From: an uncultured Flavobacteriaceae bacterium
GTDB lineage: Bacteria; Bacteroidota; Bacteroidia; Flavobacteriales; Flavobacteriaceae
DNA length: 64,000 nucleotides
Direction of reading: 5' to 3'
Assembly (NCBI GenBank): GCA_943789465.1
Contig: CALSUF010000001.1
Location: 434,001 to 498,000, forward strand
The position numbers were made by a program, and so were the translations under genes. How positions within the stretch are numbered: the first letter of the stretch is position 1; each line of letters opens with the position of its first letter. The notes beneath the pieces are model-generated. The model made no database searches, was not told the origin of the DNA, and saw nothing but the letters and a program-made list of their open reading frames with translations. Positions 26,162-34,070 of the stretch are shown here, one piece after another.

Positions 26162-26923
26162 TTAAAATTCTTTCAGTGTCAGTGTATCGTTTTCAAAAAC
26201 AGCATAGGTATAATAGCCAATCCAATCCCCAAGATTGATGTATTTTGATTGATCGTTAAGAGCAATATCTAGTGGTAAATGACGGTGCCCAAACACAAAA
26301 TAATCACTGTGTTTTTCTTGTAATTTTTTTTGGCAGTATTGTACCAGCCATTCCTTGTCATTTCCAAGAAATTTTACATCTTCGTCCCCAGAAATAACTT
26401 TGTTTTTAACGGAAAGGTATTGTGCAAATCGGACACCAATGTCGGGATGAATCCATCGATACAGCCATTTAAAAAACGAATTTGTAAATACTTTTTTAAG
26501 GCGTTTGAATCCTTTGTCATCGGGGCCAAGTCCATCGCCATGACCAATAAAAAATGAGGTTGAATTAAACGTAAATTCTTTAGGTTGGTGGTGGACGGTA
26601 ATTCCTAATTCTTCTTCAAAATAACCATTCATCCACAAGTCGTGGTTCCCAACAAAAAAGTGGATTTTGATTCCTTGATCGCTAAGTTCTGCTAATTTTC
26701 CTAATACACGTGTAAACCCTTTTGGAATAACGTATTTGTATTCAAACCAAAAATCAAATAAATCGCCTAGTAAAAAAATAGCTTCTGCATCATGTTTGAC
26801 AGAATCCAGCCATTGCACGAATTTTTTTTCGCGAGGCATCGATTCTTTAGCCGTCGGTGCACCCAGATGGTTGTCAGAAGCAAAGTATATTTTTTTCCCT
26901 TGGGGGACTTTTATAACTTTCAT
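26162..26923 (-). CDS. lpxH: UDP-2,3-diacylglucosamine diphosphatase (LpxH-like)
   Basis: LpxH cleaves UDP-2,3-diacylglucosamine to lipid X in lipid A synthesis at the inner membrane. The 253-residue metallophosphoesterase shows ASDNHLG (Asp17, His19), GDLFDFWFEY (53-62), GNHDLW (92-97) and a late GHRHLP, the usual bimetal ligand set. Length is near E. coli LpxH (240). It follows queD by 9 bp and is probably co-transcribed. LpxH-like paralogues of unknown substrate exist in Bacteroidota, so the assignment is by family. Confidence 0.87.
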   Translation of the reverse strand: MKVIKVPQGKKIYFASDNHLGAPTAKESMPREKKFVQWLDSVKHDAEAIFLLGDLFDFWFEYKYVIPKGFTRVLGKLAELSDQGIKIHFFVGNHDLWMNGYFEEELGITVHHQPKEFTFNSTSFFIGHGDGLGPDDKGFKRLKKVFTNSFFKWLYRWIHPDIGVRFAQYLSVKNKVISGDEDVKFLGNDKEWLVQYCQKKLQEKHSDYFVFGHRHLPLDIALNDQSKYINLGDWIGYYTYAVFENDTLTLKEF

Positions 26924-26932
26924 AAGAAACTG

Positions 26933-27382
26933 TTAGTTGTCACTTGCATACCATTCTGCAAAGCTGGTGGTCGTTTCTTGCAGTTTAAGGGCGTGTAATT
27001 TTATAGTATTGGGCAATCGTTTTTTTATTTTTTCTGCAAAATCAATCACCATCATTTCACTAGTGGGTTGATAATCGACTAAAATCACATTGTGCCCACG
27101 ATCCGATAGTTCTTTTGCTAGTTCAACATGGGGGGTGTTTTTATTAAATACGGTGGCGTGGTCAAAAACGTTTACAATTTCTTCTTTGATGATTTTTTTT
27201 AAATCTGAAAAATCAATTACCATCCCAAATTTTACATGGGTATTATCCGAAATAGGTTGTCCAATGACGGTGACATCCAAGCGGTAGCTGTGTCCATGAA
27301 CATTTTTACATTTACCATCATACCCATAAAGTGCATGTCCTGTTTCAAAAGAAAATTGTTTTGTAATTCGAATGTTACTCAT
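26933..27382 (-). CDS. queD: 6-carboxytetrahydropterin synthase (QueD/PTPS family)
   Basis: QueD converts dihydroneopterin triphosphate to 6-carboxytetrahydropterin in queuosine synthesis. The 149-residue product, started at the ATG at 27382 (MSNIRITKQF), has the zinc ligands His16, His29 and His31 (FETGHALYG, NVHGHSYRL) and the catalytic Cys25, plus the VIDFSDLK motif. An in-frame ATG eight codons upstream is possible but gives a non-family N-terminus. A TAACTTTG box lies 38 bp upstream. Confidence 0.9.
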   Translation of the reverse strand: MSNIRITKQFSFETGHALYGYDGKCKNVHGHSYRLDVTVIGQPISDNTHVKFGMVIDFSDLKKIIKEEIVNVFDHATVFNKNTPHVELAKELSDRGHNVILVDYQPTSEMMVIDFAEKIKKRLPNTIKLHALKLQETTTSFAEWYASDN

Positions 27383-27420
27383 TGGTGTTTTTTGGTGTTT
27401 AATCAATTCAATATTCTATA

Positions 27421-27428
27421 CAAAGTTA
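27421..27428 (-). promoter_or_regulatory. -7 box of the queD-lpxH operon
   Basis: Minus-strand TAACTTTG overlaps the stop codon of the MATE gene and lies 38 bp upstream of the queD ATG. No TTG is visible at -33. Confidence 0.5.
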
Positions 27429-28760
27429 ATGGTTTTGAACCTGTGGTAAAAATTGTTTCCTAAATTTTATTACCAATGGTATGCCTCTAGCGATCATCCA
27501 TAAGGTAAAAGCTATGAAAACGCCGTGGAGTTTCCATTCGTAAAAATCGAGAATAAAGAGTACGGGCAAGAATACAAATAGGGTGGCTAGAATGAGTATA
27601 TTTCTCAAGTCTTTCATTTTCCCAAGGCCTTTAAAAATACCGTCAAAGACAAAGGCTAAGGCACAAAAAGGCTGCATGACGAGTACAATCCAAAAGACGT
27701 CATAAAACTGTAGCAGTACATCTGGGTCGTTTGTAAAGGCGTGTCCAATAGGGGTATAAAGCAGTCCACCAATTACCCCCATGGCCAGTCCTACAATGAG
27801 AGCGTATTTTATCAATTGATTGCTGAGTTGTATCAGTAAATGGTAGTTTTTAGCACCAAACAGTTTTCCGGATAGAATGTTGCCAGCACTGGCATATCCA
27901 TCGACTGCAAAGGCAGCAAAAAACCATAAATTAATAGCGATAGTATAGGCTGCGATATAGGCGTTTCCATAGCCAGTTGCAAACCGAGCTGCAAAATACA
28001 AGGCTGTATTGAGTGCTAAAGTTCGTATGATGAGGTGGCCAATCATGTTCAAAAATTTTGGAAGTTCTTTATTGATTGGTTTGTGAATTTTTAAAGGAAT
28101 TTCTGTTTTCTTAAGAATAAAATAGGTCGCTAGGGCTGCCATTAAAAATTGTGCCAATACACTTGCAATGGCAGCTCCTTTGAGGTAAAGAGGTTGAAAT
28201 AGATCTTCAACACCATAAACTAATAGCACATCTAAAAGAATGTTTATTACGGCACCAGTAATGGCGATAAGCATGGGGTAATAGGTGTTTTGTAATCCTC
28301 TAAAAATTCCAAATACGGCAAAGGTGTAGAGTGTAAAAGGCAACCCAAATACGCGAATTTTATAGTAGGAAACACTATAATCCAATAAAAGTCCTGAGGC
28401 ATTATAGAGTTTAAAAATAGAGGTAGCAAAAGGGTAGGTGCTTAAGCACACAAAAAAGCTAATACCTAAAATAATAGCAATAGCTTGAGCGGGTAAGTTT
28501 TTGACATCTTCTAATTTATCAGCACCCAAATATTGAGAAATGATAGATGAAATAGCACTTCGCGATTGTCCAAGTACCCATATAAGCATGGATAAAAAAG
28601 TAGTTACAATTCCAACTGCTGCCAAGGATTCTGTAGCATTAATAGGGATATGCCCCACAATAGCAGCGTCTGTAAGCGAAAGGATCGGTTCGGATATTCC
28701 AGCGATAATAGCAGGTACCGCAAGTTTGTTGATGTGTTTGAGGCTAATTTGTGTTTCCAA
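27426..28760 (-). CDS. MATE-family efflux transporter
   Basis: The 444-residue product has 12 predicted membrane spans in two halves, with the MATE start (LAVPAIIAGISEPILSLTDAAIVGHI) typical of the DinF-like subgroup. These are Na+- or H+-driven exporters of drugs or metabolites. The start is TTG at 28760, five bases after the stop of a 42-codon gene; no early ATG or GTG exists in frame. Substrate unknown. Confidence 0.9.
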   Translation of the reverse strand: METQISLKHINKLAVPAIIAGISEPILSLTDAAIVGHIPINATESLAAVGIVTTFLSMLIWVLGQSRSAISSIISQYLGADKLEDVKNLPAQAIAIILGISFFVCLSTYPFATSIFKLYNASGLLLDYSVSYYKIRVFGLPFTLYTFAVFGIFRGLQNTYYPMLIAITGAVINILLDVLLVYGVEDLFQPLYLKGAAIASVLAQFLMAALATYFILKKTEIPLKIHKPINKELPKFLNMIGHLIIRTLALNTALYFAARFATGYGNAYIAAYTIAINLWFFAAFAVDGYASAGNILSGKLFGAKNYHLLIQLSNQLIKYALIVGLAMGVIGGLLYTPIGHAFTNDPDVLLQFYDVFWIVLVMQPFCALAFVFDGIFKGLGKMKDLRNILILATLFVFLPVLFILDFYEWKLHGVFIAFTLWMIARGIPLVIKFRKQFLPQVQNH

Positions 28761-28765
28761 TAGTT

Positions 28766-28894
28766 CTATTTTCCACGACCTGTTTTTCGAACAGCGGTAG
28801 TTTTACTAGTATTTTTATTTTTTAGGTTAGATTTACTTCCTTTTTTTGTTTCTACTTGCTTTACGGTTTTATTACCAAAAAATTTACTGCTCAT
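28766..28894 (-). CDS. Conserved 42-residue basic mini-protein
   Basis: The ATG at 28894 opens a 42-codon frame starting MSSKFFGNKTVKQV and ending VRKTGRGK, with about one third Lys/Arg. A consensus promoter sits 19 bp upstream and the MATE gene starts five bases after its stop, so it is a genuine transcribed leader gene. It has no signal peptide or membrane span. Short basic proteins with this kind of C-terminus occur in other Flavobacteria and are uncharacterised; nucleic-acid or ribosome binding is a guess from charge. Confidence 0.7.
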   Translation of the reverse strand: MSSKFFGNKTVKQVETKKGSKSNLKNKNTSKTTAVRKTGRGK

Positions 28895-28913
28895 AACGGG
28901 TTTGTTTTAGAGT

Positions 28914-28942
28914 CAAAAGTACGGAAAAAGACGTTAGTTCAA
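28914..28942 (-). promoter_or_regulatory. Promoter of the mini-protein/MATE operon
   Basis: Minus-strand TTG (28942-28940), 18-bp spacer and TACTTTTG (28921-28914) fit the Bacteroidota consensus. Expected start near 28909, 15 bases before the ATG. Confidence 0.7.
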
Positions 28943-28985
28943 CTCACAATCGATCAGAGGCTTTATATGCGTTCAAATTAAATTC

Positions 28986-29018
28986 AAAAAAAAGCCTCTA
29001 CATTTCTGTAAAGGCTTT
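28986..29018 (-). terminator. Terminator after the DUF805 gene
   Basis: AAAAGCCT-c-TACA pairs with TGTA-a-AGGCTTTT around a 5-nt loop, and a T-run follows on the minus strand. It lies 40 bp past the DUF805 stop. Confidence 0.8.
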
Positions 29019-29058
29019 TGTTGGAGTTCTACTTTTTAGGTTAGAACAGATTCTTTAT

Positions 29059-29448
29059 TTAGGATGCTTTTGGACTGGCTCCGTATGTGTTGTCTCCAGC
29101 TTGACTGTCTTTTGTAAGTAATACCAGCAACCAAATAAGGCCTATTATTGGAATAAAAATAATAAGATACATCCATCCACTCTTACCAACGTCATGTAAT
29201 CTTCTAACGACAACGCTTAAAGAAGGTAAAAAATGTATAAGTGCTGTTAACATATATAACCAGCCATAGCCCGAACTGATGGTTTCTCCCATAAATTCTG
29301 TTTCAAAACAGAAACCTGCTACATTGTCTATGATCATTGCAGTTATCAAAAACAAAGAGTAAAACAATACATACATCCAATATTCTTTTCTTCTAGCTCG
29401 ACCATTAAAGTTAGTATATTGTTTCATTACTTTTAAATACCATTCCAT
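29059..29448 (-). CDS. DUF805 membrane protein
   Basis: The 129-residue product shows the DUF805 pattern: an N-terminal MEWYLKVMKQYTNFNGRARRKEYWMY, four membrane spans, RRLHDVGKSGWMYLIIFIPIIGLIWLLVLL and a short polar tail (GDNTYGASP). DUF805 proteins are common small inner-membrane proteins of unknown function. It is transcribed alone and closed by its own terminator. Confidence 0.9.
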   Translation of the reverse strand: MEWYLKVMKQYTNFNGRARRKEYWMYVLFYSLFLITAMIIDNVAGFCFETEFMGETISSGYGWLYMLTALIHFLPSLSVVVRRLHDVGKSGWMYLIIFIPIIGLIWLLVLLTKDSQAGDNTYGASPKAS

Positions 29449-29540
29449 ATTTTAATTATTAAATTATTATTGAGTTCAAAGTTAACTTTTATTTTACAAC
29501 TAAAAAAAGAAATAAAATTCAATTTCATACAAAGAGAGAC

Positions 29541-29581
29541 GAGGATGTAACTCAGTTGGCTAGAGCGCTAACTTTACAGTT
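29541..29581 (+). pseudogene. Truncated tRNA gene (5' half only)
   Basis: GAGGATGTAACTCAGTTGG plus the following bases to 29569 match the acceptor, D-arm and linker of the intact tRNA at 33958 with few differences, and an anticodon-stem-like TAACTTTACAGTTA follows. The T-arm and 3-prime acceptor strand are missing: from 29580 the sequence is the end of the adjacent minus-strand gene, whose stop codon uses bases of the remnant. It cannot make a functional tRNA. Confidence 0.6.
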
Positions 29582-30038
29582 ATTTCTTAAGATCTAAATA
29601 CCACCGGTATCCGAAATTTAAGAGAGCATTTGAAAAACGATCTCTTGAATTCATCGGATTGTATTCAATGGAAGCTATCCAATATCCGTTTTCGGATTTT
29701 GCAAAACTAGATTGTCCATAGACGTTAAATGGAAAGGGTCTTATTCCAACGACAACTTTGGTGTCATTAAATTTTTTACCTATTCCTAATTTGCCTGTTA
29801 CTAGAGTTGGAAATGCAAAACCAACTTGATATTCAAAAATTAGATCCTTTTCATTTATATAGGTTTTACCCCAGAGAAATGACGCTCCCGGAAAAGGAAA
29901 GTTTTCTTCTTCTATTAAAGCGACGCCAAAATTCCACTCTAAAAAAGTGTTCTTAGACCCTTCCTTAGAAAACTCTTGTCCATAATTGCTCGTGATAAAG
30001 AAAAGAGAAAAAGAGAAACATAAAATTAATTTTTTCAT
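29580..30038 (-). CDS. Small secreted beta-barrel-like protein
   Basis: The 152-residue product starts at the ATG at 30038 (signal peptide KKLILCFSFSLFFITSNYGQ). The mature part is aromatic- and glycine-rich with alternating strands (WNFGVALIEEEN, LIFEYQVGFAFPT, VVVGIRPFPFNVYGQ) and ends in NFGYRWYLDLKK, like a short outer-membrane beta-barrel. I recognise no family. Its upstream region is one copy of a 131-bp repeat and its stop codon lies in a truncated tRNA, both signs of local rearrangement. Confidence 0.6.
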   Translation of the reverse strand: MKKLILCFSFSLFFITSNYGQEFSKEGSKNTFLEWNFGVALIEEENFPFPGASFLWGKTYINEKDLIFEYQVGFAFPTLVTGKLGIGKKFNDTKVVVGIRPFPFNVYGQSSFAKSENGYWIASIEYNPMNSRDRFSNALLNFGYRWYLDLKK

Positions 30039-30160
30039 AGCTAAATTGGTTTGTGCATCAAATGTAGGGAATTTAACCCCATTAGTTTTTGGCAAAGTAT
30101 TTTAGAAAGACCTCAAAAGGCCAATACCTGTGAATTTGATTTATGGTATACTATTTATAA
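30030..30160 (-). repeat. 131-bp direct repeat, copy 1 (promoter block)
   Basis: This block matches 30382-30512 over exactly 131 bp with roughly 15 differences and no net gap. It contains the end of the preceding gene, a conserved stretch GACCTCAAAAGGCC, a -7 box TACATTTG (minus, 30066-30059), the AAACCAATTT leader box and the first codons of the next signal peptide. Confidence 0.85.
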
Positions 30161-30390
30161 CAATAGTTATCTCCTTCATCGTAAGAATTAAATACATCTT
30201 CGCTAACCGGTAAATTAATGTTGGCATAACCATTCAAAGAACCTTCATTGTCAGAATAAGAGGTATTTGAATCTCCTACAAATACAAATTCGTTTTCTGA
30301 AATTATTTTGTCGATGATGGTAAAACAGTTATCATCATCACTACTACAAGTAAATATTAAAAAAGTGGAGAGTAAGAATAGTTTTTTCAT
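30151..30390 (-). CDS. Small lipoprotein of unknown function
   Basis: The 79-residue product has a lipoprotein signal (KKLFLLSTFLIFTCSSDDDN) with the lipobox Cys near residue 15 followed by Asp residues, as in flavobacterial surface lipoproteins. The rest is acidic and Ser/Asn-rich and ends NYCYK. No domain is recognised. The gene lies exactly between the two copies of the 131-bp repeat, its stop falling in the tail of copy 1 and its start in the head of copy 2. Confidence 0.55.
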   Translation of the reverse strand: MKKLFLLSTFLIFTCSSDDDNCFTIIDKIISENEFVFVGDSNTSYSDNEGSLNGYANINLPVSEDVFNSYDEGDNYCYK

Positions 30391-30512
30391 TAGTTAAATT
30401 GGTTTATGCATCAAATGTAGGGAATTTAACTCACTAGATTTTGGCAAAGTATATTAGAAAGACCTCAAAAGGCCATTTCCTGTCAATTTGATTTATAGTA
30501 TACTATTTATAA
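30382..30512 (-). repeat. 131-bp direct repeat, copy 2 (promoter block)
   Basis: Second copy of the block at 30030-30160, with -7 box TACATTTG (minus, 30419-30412) and the AAACCAATTT leader box upstream of the lipoprotein start at 30390. Its distal end (TATACTATTTATAA) corresponds to coding sequence in copy 1 but lies in non-coding DNA here, as expected after duplication of a gene with its promoter. Confidence 0.85.
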
Positions 30513-30547
30513 TAAAAGCGACTTTAAAGAGCAAAGCATTACTAGTA

Positions 30548-32845
30548 TTACTCCTTTATGCATCGAATACAAGCCCCAGATCCTGGATTTTGTATCGAAT
30601 AGTTCGATTCATTTCTATAGAAAAAAACCTCATTATTATTAAGCCATAATCGAGTACTATTTCCATAATCATACCAAATACCATCTGATGAGATAGCTCC
30701 GTAAAGGTTTAAATTAAATCCATTTGGGCTTCCAGAGCTCGGGTTTATTTGCCAGTTACTGTCATTAGATTTCAAATTTCCAACAGGTGTTTGAGGGTTT
30801 TCGAGGCCATTAATTAATATATCCCAATCACTAATTGTAGGAATTCGCCACCCTTGTGGACAAATGTTATAGTTTCCAGAAACGACAGGGTAAGAATAAA
30901 AATAAGACGTCGTCGGGAGGCCATCTACTTCTGTATAGATATTTTGTTGTTGATAGTTTTGATACCAAAAATTGGATGAAGTTGAATTTGTTAAAGCGGT
31001 GCCGTCGTTAAATCGTGATACTTTTAAGTTTTCTGCCATCCACTCTTGGGTTCCTAGAACTATTGTAGCATAGGTGTTTTGATCAATATCGGTAACACTA
31101 CCTGTGTTAAGCGGGGTTGTAAACTGCAAACCGTCGTTCCACTCACTGTAACCTGTTCCGATTGCATTGGTGGCATATGCAGTATAATAATAGGTATCTC
31201 CTGGTTGAAGGTCAAAAGGAAAAGCATTAAAATCGCCTGTATTCGCCCCATTTTGAGTTATAATATTCTCACAACAATCACTATTCAAAACCAACCCATC
31301 TAGCCATTGACTCACAATAACCCCTGTTTCAAGAATTTCAGAACCACCGTCATTAATCACACTATTTTGATATATTGCTACACCATTATAGGTTAAGTCC
31401 GAATGATACCCAACCGCTACTGTTGGCGTAGTCGCCGCAGCCTCTAAAGTAGTAAAAGACAATACTTGACCATATCCAGTACCTATTTCATTCACTGCAA
31501 ACGCTCTGATATAATAAACTGTATTAGCCTGAAGCCCTTGCACCATTTGCCCGAAAACTAAGTTACTACAGTCATCACCATAGCAATCATAAGCAATAAA
31601 ATTTCCTGCTGTTTCAATGGTAAGATTCTCGCTTGTTCCCCAAATTAATCCCTTAGCCGTTAATGCAGAACCTCCATCGTTAATAAAGTCGCTTTCTGGG
31701 TAAGAACCTCCAGAATAGACTGTTGAAGCAGTTATTTGACTTGGTGGAAAAGTTTCTAAAGAAGGTAAGCTAGATTGTGTGGTAAAGCTTAAAATAGCTC
31801 CATACGCAACTCCGCTATTATTTTCCGCGAAACTCCTAAAGTAATAAGTGGTACCTGACTGCAAACCAGTTATTGATAAAACTCCTTCGCCAAAAGCAAC
31901 ATTATTACTACCAACAGAAAGCTGTTGTGGGTTTACACTCCATATTATTCCAGAAGAGGTAACCGGTGAACCATTATTAATTATACTTAATCCTGAATTG
32001 GCAGTAGTATAAGAGATATTTGAAACAGGTGTTGTTGTTACTTCAGGTAATACATCTGAAGTTGTAAAATTATAAGTATTACCATAAAAAGACCCTAAAC
32101 TATTAGAAGCATAAGCTCTATAATAATAGTTTGTTATCGGATTTAAATTAGAAATAGTACTACTAAAATTTTGAGCGCCTGCTCCTTCATCCGTTTTTGT
32201 GCTTAAACTAACTGTCGGGTTTGCCAATGTACTCCAGACGACTCCTTTGTTAGTAATACTATACCCACCGTCAGAACCTATAACCCCGCTTGAAATGGCG
32301 CCATAACCAGAAATCTGATATACTTCTCCTGTAGAAATCTCTATTCCATTCAAATTATTATTGCCGCTAGCAACGACCCATTGCGAGCCATCCCACATAA
32401 TACTATCTCCTATATTCTGACCATCTGGTAAAGTTGTACTTCCGCTGCCTGAATTTTCAGCATACAATGCGTAAGGAACACTCAGCAGTTGTGTGGTGCC
32501 CATAGCCACATAGCCGTTGCCTGTATCAAGCTCTATACCTAAATAATAACTTCCCAATGACCAATCCAGTTCTGAGAAGACGCCTGTATTGGCTGTACCT
32601 TGTCCAATGACAAGATTAACTTGCCCCAAATCGTCCGTAGGCACATAGTGTGTTTCTGTGAAAATTGGCACTGATGTATCAGAACCTTGAATGACATTAA
32701 ACTTAAAATACACATTGGTATTTATGATTAAATCCCCAGCACTGTTTCTTACAGTCGCTTGGTAGTTAAAACCCTGTGGGGTTTGCGCTTGTAGTTGTGT
32801 GAGTGATGCTATGACTAGGCATATTATGGCGTAAAACTTTTTCAT
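30548..32845 (-). CDS. Large secreted FISUMP protein with fibronectin-like repeats
   Basis: The 765-residue product has a signal peptide (KKFYAIICLVIASLTQLQAQ), an N-terminal domain common in flavobacterial surface proteins (PQGFNYQATVRNSAGDLI, GVFSELDWSLGSYYLGIEL), at least four Fn3-like repeats of about 85-90 residues (each with TTYYFRSFAENNSG-like strands and an adjacent GGS..TSKGLIW turn), and a C-terminal FISUMP domain (ATIVLGTQEWMAENLKVSRF, CPQGWRIPTISDWD) ending IRCIKE. It overlaps the upstream T9SS gene by 4 bp. The role is extracellular; adhesion or polymer binding is a guess. Confidence 0.82.
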   Translation of the reverse strand: MKKFYAIICLVIASLTQLQAQTPQGFNYQATVRNSAGDLIINTNVYFKFNVIQGSDTSVPIFTETHYVPTDDLGQVNLVIGQGTANTGVFSELDWSLGSYYLGIELDTGNGYVAMGTTQLLSVPYALYAENSGSGSTTLPDGQNIGDSIMWDGSQWVVASGNNNLNGIEISTGEVYQISGYGAISSGVIGSDGGYSITNKGVVWSTLANPTVSLSTKTDEGAGAQNFSSTISNLNPITNYYYRAYASNSLGSFYGNTYNFTTSDVLPEVTTTPVSNISYTTANSGLSIINNGSPVTSSGIIWSVNPQQLSVGSNNVAFGEGVLSITGLQSGTTYYFRSFAENNSGVAYGAILSFTTQSSLPSLETFPPSQITASTVYSGGSYPESDFINDGGSALTAKGLIWGTSENLTIETAGNFIAYDCYGDDCSNLVFGQMVQGLQANTVYYIRAFAVNEIGTGYGQVLSFTTLEAAATTPTVAVGYHSDLTYNGVAIYQNSVINDGGSEILETGVIVSQWLDGLVLNSDCCENIITQNGANTGDFNAFPFDLQPGDTYYYTAYATNAIGTGYSEWNDGLQFTTPLNTGSVTDIDQNTYATIVLGTQEWMAENLKVSRFNDGTALTNSTSSNFWYQNYQQQNIYTEVDGLPTTSYFYSYPVVSGNYNICPQGWRIPTISDWDILINGLENPQTPVGNLKSNDSNWQINPSSGSPNGFNLNLYGAISSDGIWYDYGNSTRLWLNNNEVFFYRNESNYSIQNPGSGACIRCIKE

Positions 32846-33318
32846 TGCTTAATGATTTTATACGTATTGGTTTGTTTTGAATCTTTTGTGGTGACTGTTA
32901 CAAAGTAAGTGCCTGTGGTGAGTGTTTGAACACTCAAGGGCTGCTCTTTTTGATGTTGGGTTTGTAGCATTTGTTTTCCGCTGATGTCTGTTATTCTTAC
33001 TTCAAAAAGTTGTTCTGTTGTATGGGTGATAAAGATCGACTCTGTCACAGGATTTGGAAAGACCTTGACTTGTAATTGTAGCTGTGGCGTTTGTGTAGTT
33101 AAAATTGTTAAATCTAGGGAGGGATAATAGCCGTTTCCTAATTGGATGCTGCCATCTTCGGAGGTCATGGCACCGACGGCTAGTTCTCCAGCGGTATAGC
33201 TAAGTTTGTTATTTCCGTTTTCATAAGTGGTTCCTGCTGGACCAATGACTTGTTTAGAGATGCTTTGCCCATAGCCAGAAAGTCCTAAAAGCAAAAAAAG
33301 GAATGTAAAATAACGCAT
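32842..33318 (-). CDS. T9SS type A sorting-domain protein
   Basis: The 158-residue product is a signal peptide (RYFTFLFLLLGLSGYGQ), a short conserved stretch (GNNKLSYTAGELAVGAM, LGNGYYPSLDL) and a T9SS type A C-terminal domain (VKVFPNPVTESIFITH to TNTYKIIKQ). Such short proteins are usually encoded directly in front of long FISUMP-type or other surface proteins, as here, with a 4-bp stop/start overlap. It is probably exported across the outer membrane by the Por/Gld system and surface-anchored together with its partner. Confidence 0.85.
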   Translation of the reverse strand: MRYFTFLFLLLGLSGYGQSISKQVIGPAGTTYENGNNKLSYTAGELAVGAMTSEDGSIQLGNGYYPSLDLTILTTQTPQLQLQVKVFPNPVTESIFITHTTEQLFEVRITDISGKQMLQTQHQKEQPLSVQTLTTGTYFVTVTTKDSKQTNTYKIIKQ

Positions 33319-33320
33319 TG

Positions 33321-33416
33321 TTAAATTGGTTTATACTACAAATATAAGAAATAATTAGCTCAGTAGCTTTGGAACAAAGCGTGTTGAGAAAAGCAAGAGT
33401 GCCAAATTAGTGCCAA
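33321..33416 (-). repeat. Promoter repeat B, copy 1
   Basis: The 44-bp core at 33349-33392 matches 33801-33844 at 43 of 44 positions and contains a perfect palindrome GCTTTG-GAA-CAAAGC (33366-33380) flanked by CTCA and TGAG. Similarity continues through the AAATTGGTTT box and a TTAGTGCCAAGA segment. A -7 box TATATTTG lies at 33346-33339 on the minus strand, ahead of the T9SS gene. Confidence 0.8.
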
Positions 33417-33504
33417 GATTTTAGTGTATTTGGTGTAGTTGTTTTTAAGCACTCAAGTAAAGTAGTTAGCTATTCGAAACTGGCGAAGAGCGCTGTTTAA
33501 GAAG

Positions 33505-33526
33505 AAACCCACCTGTGGTGGGCTTT
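33505..33526 (-). terminator. Terminator-like hairpin after the 75-codon gene
   Basis: CCCACC-TGT-GGTGGG (33508-33522) is a 6-bp GC stem with partial A/T flanks. It lies just past the stop of the minus-strand gene at 33534; the T-run is interrupted. Confidence 0.55.
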
Positions 33527-33533
33527 GGTTAAA

Positions 33534-33761
33534 CTATTTTTTTAAGAAAATTCTTTTTACGAGCACATATACAAGTAAGACGGAAAAAATAGCAATACAT
33601 AAATATATAATTAGAGATGCGATTTTAGTTTCTGTTATGCTTAACGGTAAAAAAACAGTAGATATAACTATAAGCATACATACGGACATTACTTTAGATA
33701 CCCCTTTTGGCTCTTCTTTCCATCCTAATTTCTTGATCAAAGGGCTTTGCCAGAATTTCAT
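33534..33761 (-). CDS. Small two-span membrane protein
   Basis: The 75-residue product has a short polar N-terminus (KFWQSPLIKKLGWKEEP) and two hydrophobic segments (VMSVCMLIVISTVFLPL and IIYLCIAIFSVLLVYVLV) with a basic end. I recognise no family. Its promoter region is the second copy of repeat B, shared with the T9SS gene 450 bp away, which supports expression. Confidence 0.5.
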   Translation of the reverse strand: MKFWQSPLIKKLGWKEEPKGVSKVMSVCMLIVISTVFLPLSITETKIASLIIYLCIAIFSVLLVYVLVKRIFLKK

Positions 33762-33773
33762 AGTTATAAATAA

Positions 33774-33894
33774 TCAAATTGGTTTGTGCTCAAATATAGT
33801 AAATAATTAGCTTAGTAGCTTTGGAACAAAGCGTGTTGAGAAAACTAATAAAAGTTAAAAGTGGCATATTAGTGCCATTAAAGTGCCAAGAATA
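33774..33894 (-). repeat. Promoter repeat B, copy 2
   Basis: Second copy of the block at 33321-33416, with core 33801-33844, palindrome GCTTTG-GAA-CAAAGC (33818-33832) and -7 box TATATTTG (minus, 33798-33791). The distal TTAGTGCCA segment carries an extra AAAGTGCCA duplication not seen in copy 1. Confidence 0.8.
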
Positions 33895-33957
33895 TTATAA
33901 ATTAGCAAACAGTATTTCTATACACCGTTTCAATCTATAAGAATATAATTATCTAAA

Positions 33958-34031
33958 GGGGATGTAGCTCAGTTGGCTAGAGCGCTTGACTGGCAGTCAA
34001 GAGGTCGTCGGTTCGAATCCGATCTTCTCCA
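33958..34031 (+). tRNA. tRNA-Ala (anticodon GGC)
   Basis: The sequence folds into a full cloverleaf: acceptor GGGGATG with CTTCTCC, D-arm GCTC..GAGC, anticodon stem CTTGA/TCAAG with loop CTGGCAG (anticodon GGC), T-arm GTCGG/CCGAT with loop TTCGAAT. The acceptor contains the G3-U70 pair that identifies alanine tRNAs, and A73 follows. One U6-U67 mismatch is present. CCA is not encoded. It is the only intact tRNA in the window. Confidence 0.9.
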
Positions 34032-34070
34032 CTTCTTAAAAGAGACTTTTCTAAGTGAATTGGCTCTTTT

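Noticed and set aside
29541-29581. Possible functional second tRNA.
   Set aside because: No T-arm or 3-prime acceptor strand; the sequence merges into a protein gene.
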